A stretch of DNA of 64,000 nucleotides from Bretschneidera sinensis (GCA_023935145.1 CM043699.1:58296638-58360637), one strand, 5' to 3'; counted from the stretch's first letter, positions 45,253 to 55,486 are shown. Numbers and translations: made by a program. Notes: generated by a model from the sequence alone, not told the origin.

Positions 45253-46860
45253 TTATTCTCTCCTCGAAAAGCATAGGTTGAATGCATCCGCCGCTGTTGC
45301 ACTGCCAAATTCGATGCCTCTATGCTTTTGGGGGGCCTTAAGGATGTCATCAGTAATATCCGCAAATGTTGGCTCGATATATGCTTTGGTGAAGCCATGG
45401 GTGAAGGTGGACTCTAATGGATTAAGGTGCTGGACCTTTTCCATGAACGAGTCCATCATGTATGCTTGTACTTGATGGCTTTCAGCCACATTCTCTTATT
45501 TTTTCGTCGTTGGGATGTGTACTGATTTACCACCAAGTGTCTCAATGGCATTCACCTCCTCTAAATTCTTTTGTGCTAGGTGTTGACCATGGGGTGTGGA
45601 CTGAGCTTGAGAAGGGAACTTACCTTGCTCAGTCACACTCAAGTAGCTCATCAACTTGGACACTTGGCTCCTAGTTTCTTTACCCTCTTCCATCACCAGC
45701 GTAATTAGTGCCTCAAACCTTTGGTTTGTTCTACCTTGTGCCTCTATAAAAGCCTGTAAGGTGTCTTCTAGAGAGTTCTTAGAGGCTGAGGGTGCGTGAT
45801 AAGGTGCAGGGGATGATCGAGGGGGCTGTGCATGCTGGTTTTCAGATTTCTAGCTGAAGTTGGGGTGATTTCGCCACCCCGGGTTATAAGTGTTAGAGAA
45901 AGGTACAAGAGGCCTCTTGTACATGCCTAAGGCATTACATTGTTCCTCATATGCCCCTCTCATATCAAAAAATATGGGGCACTCTTTGGCGAGATGATCT
46001 ACCCTGCCACACACAAAGCACGGCTCTAAAGACTCGGCATGATTAGCCACATGTGTTTGCTTTGAGCCCTTAGTTTTAAATGCATCAAACTCTCTAGTGA
46101 GCATCTCGACCTTGACTCTAAGGTTATCCTCTTCCCTAAGATGGTAAATTCCACCACCATTTAGGTGCCCTGTAGGTCGTGACCTATTTGTGCTTTCAGT
46201 AGCACTAGGTCCAGTCCAAGTGTGAGCTTTTTCAGCAAGCTCATTGAGGTACTCTATGGCCTCATCAGGATCTTTCTCTAAAAACTCACCATTACACATC
46301 ATCTCTACAAATTGGCGCTCTCTATATGTAAGTCCCTCATAAAAATAGCTCACTAAGCGCCAACTCTCAGACCCATGGTGAGGGCACATACTCAATAACT
46401 CTTTAAATCTCTCCCAAGACTGATACAAAGTCTCGCTGTCCTTTTATGCAAAGGTGGAGACTTGCCTTTTTAAAACATTGGTCTTATGTTGGGGAAAGTA
46501 TTTATTAAAAAAAATCTGAGTCATCTTAGTCTACGACCCAATAGATCATGGTCTAAGTGAGTATAGCCAACTCTTAGCTCTATCCTTCAAAGCGAAAGGA
46601 AAGAACTTAAGCCTCACAATGTCATCGATTTCGTCTTGACTATGAAAAGTCGCGACTACTTCCTCAAACTCTCTAATGTGCACATATGGGTTTTCATTAT
46701 CCAAGCCATGAAATGTAGGGAGTAAATGTATCATCCCTGTTTTAAACTCTAATGGGCGAGTATTGGCTGGAAATATGATCCATGATGGTGTGGTTGTGCA
46801 TGTAGGGTTGAGGTAATCCTGAAGTGTCCTAGCAACATTCTCATTATGTTTATCGGTCAT
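45253..46860 (-). pseudogene. gag of element G
   Basis: Minus strand. 46860-46546 N-terminal part (RTLQDYLNPTC, FPANTRPLEFKTGMIHLLP, FHGLDNENPYVHI, RLKFFPFALKDRAKSWLYSL). 46428-45850 capsid end with MCPHHGSESWRLVSYFYEGL, a zinc knuckle CFVCGRVDHLAKEC near 46020 and NPGWRNHPNFS. Then a tail in 45696-45496 and 45489-45253. Breaks near 46540, 46440 and 45850. It is close to the gag of D and from a different gag family to B and F. Confidence 0.88.
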
Positions 46861-47110
46861 GTTAACAAAATCCTCTAGATTCTCACATGGGTTTTCTCTA
46901 TGGGTTTATCTAGGCGAGGTTTCACTATCAGACTCGGAAGGAGAGGGTAATTCTAGCTCAGGTCCTCTAATGAATCTACCTCGCAGATCTCTTGTCTAAG
47001 CATGCACCAAATGAATCAGAGAGGAAATAAAATAAATAAAAAAAGAATTTTTTTTTTTTTTTTACCATCACACTCAAAGTTGACAAGCTTCCTTGTACTT
47101 AAGTACGTTT

Positions 47111-47127
47111 CCCCGGCAATGGCGCCA
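47111..47127 (-). other. Primer-binding site of element G
   Basis: On the minus strand TGGCGCCATTGCCGGGG, 16 of 17 bases as in B (tRNA-Asp type), five bases from the 5' LTR end. Confidence 0.85.
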
Positions 47128-47132
47128 AAATT

Positions 47133-48584
47133 TGATTACACCCAAAACATAACGTGGTTATTGTAGTATAGTTTTGGGGTGTCGATTCCACAGGGAAACA
47201 AGTTAAGTACAACAGAAGGTGTAAACCTCAACACAAACGATAAAAGATTAAAAGAATCTGAGTTGTTTGAGAAAAAGAGTAATTGTGTAAATAAGTTTAA
47301 AATAAAAATGACAAGGTTCCAGAAATCCTCCCTAGGTTCGTTGCTCTAATCCTAACTTGATTAAGTTGTTTTTATCTCGATTGCAAGTTTCACATCCCAA
47401 ACAGGCAATCGAAAAATATTCAATTAAAGTGCATTTATAAATCCTAATGTAATTGTTATGAAATCTTCTTTACTTTCAAGCACACATGACCTAACTTATA
47501 AATTATCAAGAGACGACGATATATCTAAATGATGATACCGCAGCAATGGACAAATCTATAAAAGAGATCTACCGGACTCAATCACACCCAAACAGGTACA
47601 CATAAGAAAAGCCTGACTGAACTTATATGGAAAAGAAGCATGCAACTACCGGAGTTATAATAAATCTACTAATTAAATTAAAGAATAAAACATAACAATA
47701 TTTAACAAAAATAATTCCAACTACAACCGAATCAAATAAAGGAAAAATAAGAGCAACTACACCTAGGGATTCATCCCTTCGCCCTGCTTGGAGACTAGCC
47801 GGCCATGGGGCTCATGCGTCCTCGAGTTGCCTCCGGCCTCCCGACAATCATCTCTCCCGACTTTCAAACTTTAAACTTCGGGTTCCTCCTAAAGGCCCTC
47901 TGGATTGCTCCTAAAGGCCCTCTGGATTCATCCCCGATTTATTTCCAAAGCTAAAGTGGAGTGGGTCTTATATAGGCAAATACCAAGAGTGCAATGTGTT
48001 TTCTATCCGATGTGGGATGTAAGATATAGAAATATGTTTTCCAATCGATGTGGGATGTGGGATTTAAGCCCAAAATCACGCTGAAATCACGCACAGCCCA
48101 CACAGCTTGACCTTTGTCTACTAAAACTGCTATAACTTTCTCTAGAAAAATCCTTTTGATGAACCATAAAATTCTCCAGAATATAGACTTCCGGATCTTT
48201 CTAAGCATATATGGTTCATCTCCTGGTTCTTCTTGTATCAATACAGTTTAATTTTCAAAGATGATTGATCTGTACGGGCAATTCTCTCAATTTAGTGAAA
48301 CTCTTTTCCAATGCGGGCAGCAGTTGTTGCTCTTTTAAGCCCTTCATCTTGTCTTTTCGGAAGTATTCCTTCACTCCAGTATGCCGCGAGTCTTTGTGCT
48401 TCAAGCAATAATAACTTTTCCTCCTCTTTTGAGCTTAAAGTACCTGAAAATGCACCGAAGTAGATCAATGATCCAAGAATGATACTTTAGAGTTGTTAAC
48501 ATATAAAAGTGCAATTAAAACCTAGATCAACCCTAAAATGATAACAATTAAGTACTGATAACAGGCATTTTATGACTCTCATCA
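47133..48584 (-). repeat. 5' LTR of element G
   Basis: 1452 bases. Two TCCCACATCG boxes (48008-48017, and plus-strand CGATGTGGGA near 48047), a TATA box (47967-47974), one U3 block (about 48105-48310). The extra 300 bases relative to the 3' LTR lie at about 47302-47608 and resemble the interior of other U5 regions (AATCGAGATAAAAACAA). AGACT follows at 48585-48589. Confidence 0.92.
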
Positions 48585-48585
48585 A

Positions 48586-48862
48586 GACTCATGACCAACA
48601 CATTTTGAGACGAGCTTTTGAGCCGAGTCAAAAAGTTCTTCTTTACAATTCACGCTTGCATCTTTTTCCAGGCAAGCTCAAATCTCGTTGGACAGACCAA
48701 TTTATTATTCGGTCAGTTTTTCTTCATGGGGCCATTGAGATTAAGGATCCAAAGAATGGTAACATTTTTAAGGTAAATGGACAAAGGCTAAAACCATTCT
48801 TGGAGTTGAAGAGTCCGGACATAGAGACGATATTATTGGAGGATCCTAGTTACTCTGATTGA
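48586..48862 (+). pseudogene. Integrase C-terminus of element F, right of G
   Basis: Resumes the reading broken at 42447. LLYNSRLHLFPGKLKSRW near 48633 and FIIRSVFLHGAIEIKDP near 48700, then VNGQRLKPFLE and a stop at 48860. This is the SH3-like C-terminal domain of Athila-type integrase. It is followed 25 bases later by the post-pol motif GGCTGAAGACTTTAAACTTA. Confidence 0.9.
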
Positions 48863-50263
48863 GTGTCGTCTACTAAGGGGAGTCTGGCTGAAGACTTTAA
48901 ACTTAGCGCTCATGGGAGGCACCCCACAGCTTATCTTTTCTATTTGTTTATTTTTTTTATTTTTTTTTACATATTTATGATTAATGTGTGCTTCTAATAT
49001 TTTTTGTTTTCCAGTATTTATTTTTCAGGGACAATGCGTACTTCAGTTCAAGTTTGGGGGTATACTATGAGCCATACCAGTCCAGATAATTCTCCATATC
49101 TCAGGTCAGCTCTTTTCATATTAGTCATACATTGGGGTCAATGTGTAATTTAAGTTTTGGGGTATGGGAAACACATCACACACTTTGTCCTAATTTGTTG
49201 TATTTTCGTCGTAAAGATAAATGCATGTTCATGTTCTTCTAAAAATTTTGGTTGTTCTGAAAAATTATGACGTGATTTCATTAGTAGTTTAAAACTTTGA
49301 ACACATGATCTGATGATAGAGTTTAAACTTTAGTTACTTACTTTAAGCATTTTCGAGAATTCACATGTTTGATCTAATCTCACACGAGCACATTAGCACA
49401 TATTTGTGTGAGGTATGACATGTGAGTTGAATGTATACGTTTCCTTGTCTTAACTGAAACCGGATGACTTGTTGGATAAACACTTGGGCATATATAAAAA
49501 AAACTACTAATATTTATAATGATCATCATCAATAAACTTTCCACTGAGTAACTGGACCTCTTGCCTCAGTAAGCAGTGAGTGTTCACGTCAAAAGGTGAA
49601 AATTTTATTCATAATGATCATTGTGAAACTTTCTGCTGAGTAACTGGACCTCTTGCCTCAGTAAGCAGTGAGTGTTCACGTCAAAAGGTGGAAATTTTGC
49701 TTGGTAGTATTAAGGCCAGTTTAATTTCGTAGCATTTTTTACTCGAGTTAGTAAGTCCTTAGGGGTGCCTTTACACCTAATGCCCTAAAACCATCTGGTT
49801 TGAGAGTCATTGACTCAATACTCGTTACATGGGTCAATTAGAAAGCTTAAGGGAACTAAACATAGCAGAGCCTTATATATATATATAAAAATAAAAAAAA
49901 ATAAAAAACTATGTCATCGTTGTTCTTTCCAATGAGAAATTTTGTGGATCTTGAGACTTGAATTACCTTGTACATTGAAGTTATTTGGAAACATCATCTG
50001 TATATGTTAATTCACTTTACACTGATTCAAGCTTGTGATGTCTTACCATGCCTCTTGTAAGTAATTAGGTTTTAAATTCTTATTCATTGTGAAGATGGGT
50101 TCAACTTATTTAAGCTTGCTCATGAATGAATCTCATGATTTTGTATGCTCCTTAAATTTTTGGATACCATGAATACTGAACTTATCTTTATAATCTTTGT
50201 TGTTCATTTAGTTTTTTATTTTGTTTTGCTAAGGGACTAGCAAAATATAATTTTGGGGGTATT
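48863..50263 (+). other. 3' noncoding region of element F
   Basis: No gene seen. Landmarks: post-pol motif with GGGAGGCACCCC (48888-48928), PPT-like G-tracts (49058-49071 and 49151-49165), a segment of about 92 bases in tandem duplicate with GAGTAACTGGACCTCTTGCC (49533-49715), hairpins 49759-49780 and 49804-49816, GGGACTAGCAAAATAT and the polypurine tract ending 50263. Confidence 0.8.
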
Positions 50264-51456
50264 TGATGAGTCTTAAATATTGCATATTTAAGACCCTTAA
50301 CTTATATTTGTTATGCTCTTAGTTTGTAGTATTTCACTTTATTTTATGTCTTTTTTGTGTTTTGTGTATTTCTATAGGTTTGTGGAGAAAATGAGGCATT
50401 TCAGGAGATGTGAAGCTTCAGGAGCAATAGCGATCGATCGCACTATTCTGCGATTGAGCGCATGGTCAACAATCCCACATCGAAATGTTTACAGTAAAAC
50501 GCACCTACGATCGAGCGCACCAGACATGCGATCGTGCGCACAAGACATACGATCGATCGCACCATACTGCGATCGAGCGCACCCAGGCAGTATCCCACAT
50601 CGAATTTGTAACCCTTTATACTCCGAGACTCCCCCTATATAAACACCATCTGGCCTCATCATTCAGTGTGCAATTCCTGAGCCACTTTGGTGTTAACCGG
50701 TGGACGTCTGCTAGCATTCTGGTGGATCCTGAAGGCTTTGTTACCACGAGGGGAAGTACCACCCATCAGCGAGTGGAATTTCTCCCATGTAAAGTTATTT
50801 ATTTCTTTTTAGTTGTTTTAGTTTAATCTTTAGCACTTTTATTATGAATTGTAGTTTCATAGTTATGAGTGGCTAGAATCTTCAGCTAAGGTTGAAGATG
50901 AAGCCTCACCGTTGTTTGACATAGTAGTTCAGATTTGCTTGTACAAATCTGACAATTTTTTAGTATAAATGTTTTGTCAATTATTTGATTTAATCTTGTG
51001 AGTGATTGAGTTTAAATTGTTCTGTTGGATATTCCTTGTGTTTTATCTGATGGATACATCGAATTGTTTTCGATTAAATTGGATTTCTTTTGTGATTTGT
51101 TAAAAGCGGATACATTGGATGCTTTTGGTTTAATTGGGATATTCTTTGTTTTTTGTCTTAAGTTGGATTCATGAAATTTTTTGATAGGCTATCTTTAGAA
51201 CATTGAGATATATGCTTAACTTTGGCGGGGTGGATTTAGAAATCTTAGTCCTTTTATTAGTTTTTAAAATCAATTTAGTTTAGCTTTTATTTATTTTGCA
51301 ACATATAATACAAAACTCACAACTAGGTTAAGATAAGATTAGTTTAGATAAATTTATATTTTCACAACGCAATTCCCTGTGGATTCGACCTCGCACTTGT
51401 GCAACACTATATTACAAATGACTCGTGCGCTTGCGAGTAATTTAAAACTCACAACA
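50264..51456 (+). repeat. 3' LTR of element F
   Basis: TGATGAGTCTT to CTCACAACA, 1193 bases. It lacks the 189-base U3 block. Instead it has the longest palindrome array of the window (50427-50590, six units of about 20 bases around CGATCG), a TCCCACATCG box (50593-50602), a TATA box TATATAAA (50636-50643), and U5 with TTCCCTGTGGATTCGACC near 51372. Confidence 0.9.
50427..50590. repeat. CGATCG palindrome array in F LTR
   Basis: Units such as GCGATCGATCGCAC, GCGATTGAGCGCA, ACGATCGAGCGCACCAGACA and GCGATCGTGCGCACAAGACA, each about 20 bases, ending in CACCAGACAT-like spacers. All are rich in CpG. Related shorter arrays are in the LTRs of A (9580-9635), C/D (24770-24795), F 5' (37140-37182) and H 3' (55828-55910). 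Confidence 0.88.
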
Positions 51457-52319
51457 ATCGCACTCGGACAGTTTCCCACATCGAATTTGAAACACATTAT
51501 ACTCCGGGAATTCCCCTATAAAAGCCCTATCTCCCTTCATCATTCGGTGTGAAATCCGGTGGACGTCTGCTAGCACTCTGGTGGATCCCGAAGGCTTTGC
51601 TACCACGAGGGGAAGCGCCGCCCAACAGCGAGTGGAATTTCTCCCATGTATAGTCAGTTTTAATTTACTGTTTTTTTTAGTTTAATGTTTAGCACTGTTA
51701 TTGTGAACTTTAGTTTCATGATTATGAGTGGCTAAAATCTTCAACTAAGGTTAAAGATGAAGTCTCGCCGTTGTTTGGCATAAGATTTTCATATTTGTTT
51801 ATACAATTCTGATTTTTTTTTAGTATAAATGTTCTGGTCAATTGTTTGAGTAAATTCTTACGATCGATAGTTTTTAAATTGTTCTGTTGGATATTCCATG
51901 TGTTACATCTGATGGATACATCGAATCGTTTTTGATTAAATTGGATATTCTTTGTGATTTGTTAAAAGCGGATACATTGGATTATTTTGGTTTAATTGGG
52001 ATATTTGTTGTGATTTGTTTAAAGTTGGATTCATGGAATGTTTTGATAGATTATTTTTATAGAACATAAAAATATATGCTTTACTTTGGTGGGGTGGATT
52101 CAGAAACCTTAATGTTTTTATCATTAGTTTTTAAATCAGTTTAGTTTAGTTTATATTTGTTTTGCAAAAGACAATTCAAAACTTGGAACCAAGTTAAAAT
52201 AGACTTAGTTTAGATAAAAATATTTTCACAACACAATTCCCTGTGGATTTGACCTCGCACTTGCACAACACTATATTGCAAACGACTCGTGCGTTTGTGA
52301 GTAATTTAAAACTCACAAC
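51457..52319 (+). repeat. 5' LTR of element H, truncated at its left
   Basis: Starts at ATCGCACTCGG, inside the palindrome array, directly after the complete 3' LTR of F. It continues with a TCCCACATCG box (51474-51483), a TATA box (51517-51523) and R/U5 to CTCACAACA. It matches F's 5' LTR closely. U3 upstream of the array is absent. Confidence 0.88.
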
Positions 52320-52326
52320 AAGTTTT

Positions 52327-52343
52327 TGGTGTCCTTGCCGGGG
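52327..52343 (+). other. Primer-binding site of element H
   Basis: TGGTGTCCTTGCCGGGG, 14 of 17 as in B (tRNA-Asp type), seven bases after the LTR end. Confidence 0.75.
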
Positions 52344-52520
52344 AGTTGTTTGGTTTGTGAAAATTAAAGTTTTGTCTGAATTAATTTTATTTTTCTACTA
52401 GTTAATTACCAATTTTTTTTTATTTTTTTCTTCTTTTTGCAATTTTATTTTATTTTATTTGTTTCTATTTGCATTGGCCTATAAAAAATAAAAATAAAAA
52501 ATTATAGATATATAAAAAAA

Positions 52521-54112
52521 ATGTGGATGAATCCAGCACCGGTTTCACAGTCTTTAGAGGATGCTCTCAAGGATTTAATGAAGATGATCGGCCAGTCCAT
52601 CAATACAACCAATACATTCGATGTTGATAGTTGTTCCATCTGTGCTAGTCCTATGCATTTAGCACAGAATTGTCCATCTACGCCGACTTTTGTCGAGTAT
52701 CCCATGGAACAAATGAACGCTTTCAATGACTATTGGTGGCAATCAAATGGATCTTACTCCGAGACGTACAATCTAGAGTGGCGGAACCACCCTGATTTTT
52801 CATGGACGCAGAACCAACTAATGAATCAAGGAGGAGCCCCTTATCATGCTCACAATCAATACCCTCCCGAATTTCCTCCACCAGTTCCAAGTTATGGTCG
52901 CTCAAGCTATCCAGCACCATTACCCGCTTACCAAGCTCCCATTCAAGCGCCAGTGTCGGTTTCACAGTCATTGGAGGATGCCCTCAATGATTTCAGGAAG
53001 ATGACCGGCCAATCTATAAGCGAAGTAAAGAGTGCAACAATAGTAAACACCCAAGCGATTGCCAAGCTAGAGAATCAAATGGGTCAAATCGCAAGTCACT
53101 TGGGTGAAGGAGAGAAGGGAAGGTTCCCTAGTCAACCTGAGCCTAACCCGAAGGAACAGTTTGCGGCGGAAAATTCATCAATTTCTATGCACGGGTAGGA
53201 ACAAGTGCAATTGATTATCCCATTGAGGTCTGGGAGACAAGTGGACAATCAAGTGGAAGAGAACCCAGCTATGCAACAAGGGCAAAAAAGTAGCAACAAG
53301 GAAAAGAGAGATGCTGAGCCATCTACAGCTACACTTATTATTAAGGATCTCCCTAGGTCGTTTGTACCTAAAGTGCCTTAACATGAGAGATTACAAGCGC
53401 CCAAGAAAGGAGGGGAGTCTGAGGACATTCTGGAGGCATGCTTTGCTCAGTTTGAAGAGGATTTGGATTTTGATAAGTTGTTTGAGCAAGCAAATGCTAC
53501 TTTGGAGTCTGCTCCTCAAAAGAGCAGTGAGATGGAGGAGACCACAACACCTGAACCCCTCAAGAAGGAACTTAAGCCTTTACCGGACAATCTTAAGTAT
53601 AAGTTCCTAGGTCCAGCTGATTCCTTGCCTTTCACTATAGGTTCAGATTTGGTTGATGCTCAAGTGGATAAATTATTGGACGTTTTAAGAGAGCACAATG
53701 AAGCTATCGACTGGACTATTGAGGATATCAATGGGATCAGCCCCTTGGTGGTGATGCACAAGTTACATTTGGAGGAGAATGCCAAGCCATCGAGGGAGCC
53801 ACAAAGAAGGCTCAACCCAACTATACAAGAGGTTGTGAGGACTGAAGTGATAAAGCTGTTGGATGTAGGGATCATTTATCCAATCTTTGATAGTGAGTGG
53901 GTGAGCCCGATTCATGTCGTGCCAAAGCAGGCTAGATTAACGGTAGTGATAAATAAAGACGATGAGTTGGTTCCAACTCGTGTGCAATCAGGATGGAGAG
54001 TGTGTCTAGACTACCGTAAGTGGAATGCTACCACAATGAATGATCATTTTCCACTCTCATTTATTGATCAGATGATAAAGTGTTTAGCTGGGCGATTACT
54101 AATATTGGGTCT
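52521..54112 (+). pseudogene. Deleted gag-pol of element H
   Basis: 52521-53198 is open and starts with VSQSLEDALKDLMKM, then the zinc knuckle CSICASPMHLAQNC, NHPDFSWTQNQ and a Pro-rich tail, ending in the TAG shared with A and F. From 53205 the frame goes on through LRSGRQVDNQ to a TAA at 53381. 53463-54200 joins the acidic module (LDFDKLFEQANATLESAP) to the RT start (REPQRRLNPTIQEVVRTEV, GWRVCLDYRKWNATTMNDHF) and ends after FIDQMIKCLAG in the post-pol motif. There is no protease, RT core or integrase. Confidence 0.88.
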
Positions 54113-55486
54113 GGCAGAAGACGTTAAACTTAGCGCTCATGAGAGGCACCCCACATCATATCCTTTCTGTATATTTATTATTTTACATATTTATGATTAA
54201 TGTTTGTTTCCAGTATTTTTTGTTTTTCAGTATTTATTTTTTAGGGACAACGCGTAGTTCAGTTCAAGTTTGGGGGTATGCTATGAGCTATACCAAGTCC
54301 AGATAGTTCTTCATATCCCAGGTTGGCTTTTTCCATATTATTCACACATTGGGGTCAATGTGTAATTTTAGTTTGGGGGTATGGGAGACACATTACACAC
54401 ATATTTGTCCTATTTTGTTGTTGTTTTTCTTAATGAAGATAAATGCATGTTCATGTTGGTCTGAAAATTTTGGTTGATCTGAAAAATTGTGATGTGATTT
54501 CGTTGGTGAGCTTAAAATTTTGAACACATGATCTGATGATAGAGTTTTAAAACTTTGTTACTTACTTTAGGCATTCGAGAATTCACATGTTTGAGTCAAT
54601 CTAACACGAGCACATTAGCACATATTTGTGTGAGGTATGACATGTGATTTTAATGTATATGTTTCCTTATCTTAACTGAAACTGGATTACTTGTTGGATA
54701 AACACTTGGACGTAAAAAAAAATAACACTACTAATATTTATAATGATCATCATCAATAAACATTCCACTGAGTAACTGGACCTCTTGCCTCAGTAAGCAA
54801 TAAATGTTCACGTCAAAATGTGGGAATTTTATTCATAGTGATCATTGCGAAATTTTCTACTAAGTAACTGGACCTCTTACCTCAGTAAGCAGTGAGTGTT
54901 CACGTCAAAAGGTGAAAATTTTGCTTGGTAGCATTAAGGCCAGGTTAGTTTCATAGCTTTTTTACTCGAGTTAGTAAGTCCTTAGGGGTGTCTTTACACC
55001 TAATGCTCTAAAACTATATGGTTTGGGAGTCATTGACTCAACACTCGCTACGTGGGTCAATTAGAAAGCTTAAGGGAACAAATCATAGCAGAGCCTTATA
55101 TATAAAAAATAAATAAATAAAACTGTGCCATCGTTGTTCATTCTGACGAGAAATTTTGTGAATCTTGAGACATGGAGACATTGTACATTGAAGTTATTTG
55201 GAAACCTCATCTGTATATGCTAATTCACTTTACACTGATTCAAGCTTGTGATGTCTTAGCCTGCCTCTTGTAAGTAACTAGGTTTTAAAATTCCTATTCA
55301 TTGCGAAGATGGGTTATATTTTTTAAGCTTGCTCATGAATGAATATCATGATTTTGAGTGCTCCTTAAATTTTTTGATACCATGAGTGATGAACTTATCT
55401 TTATGTTCTTTGTTTTCCATTTAGTTTTTTTATTTATTTAATTTTGTTTTGCTAAGGGACTAGCAAAATATAAGTTTAGGGGTATT
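54113..55486 (+). other. 3' noncoding region of element H
   Basis: No gene. Landmarks as in F: post-pol motif (54113-54153), G-tracts (54267-54280 and 54374-54386), a tandem duplicate of the GAGTAACTGGACC segment (54755-54935), hairpins 54982-55003 and 55027-55039, GGGACTAGCAAAATAT and polypurine tract AAGTTTAGGGGTATT. Confidence 0.8.

Larger units (their letters stand above)
42448..48584 (-). mobile_element. Gag-only Athila-like element G
   Basis: 6.1 kb, minus strand, inserted in the integrase gene of F with an AGACT duplication. LTRs of 1150 (3') and 1452 (5') bases, a tRNA-Asp-type primer site, gag of the D family, then no protease and no pol. The gag tail runs into the post-pol motif GGCTGAAGACGTAAAACTTA. 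It depends on other elements for all enzymes. LTRs look about 97% identical apart from one 300-base gap. Confidence 0.92.
37139..51456 (+). mobile_element. Athila-like element F (pol complete, interrupted by G)
   Basis: Plus-strand copy with a truncated 5' LTR, a gag lacking its N-terminal capsid part, protease, RT, RNase H, integrase (split by G), 3' noncoding region and a complete 3' LTR. It is the only copy in the window that carries all pol enzymes of the A/B/F/H group. It lies inside element E. Confidence 0.88.

Noticed and set aside
50313..50826. Two overlapping frames in the F 3' LTR
   Set aside because: They translate the palindrome array and the promoter region; no conserved protein in the other LTR copies.
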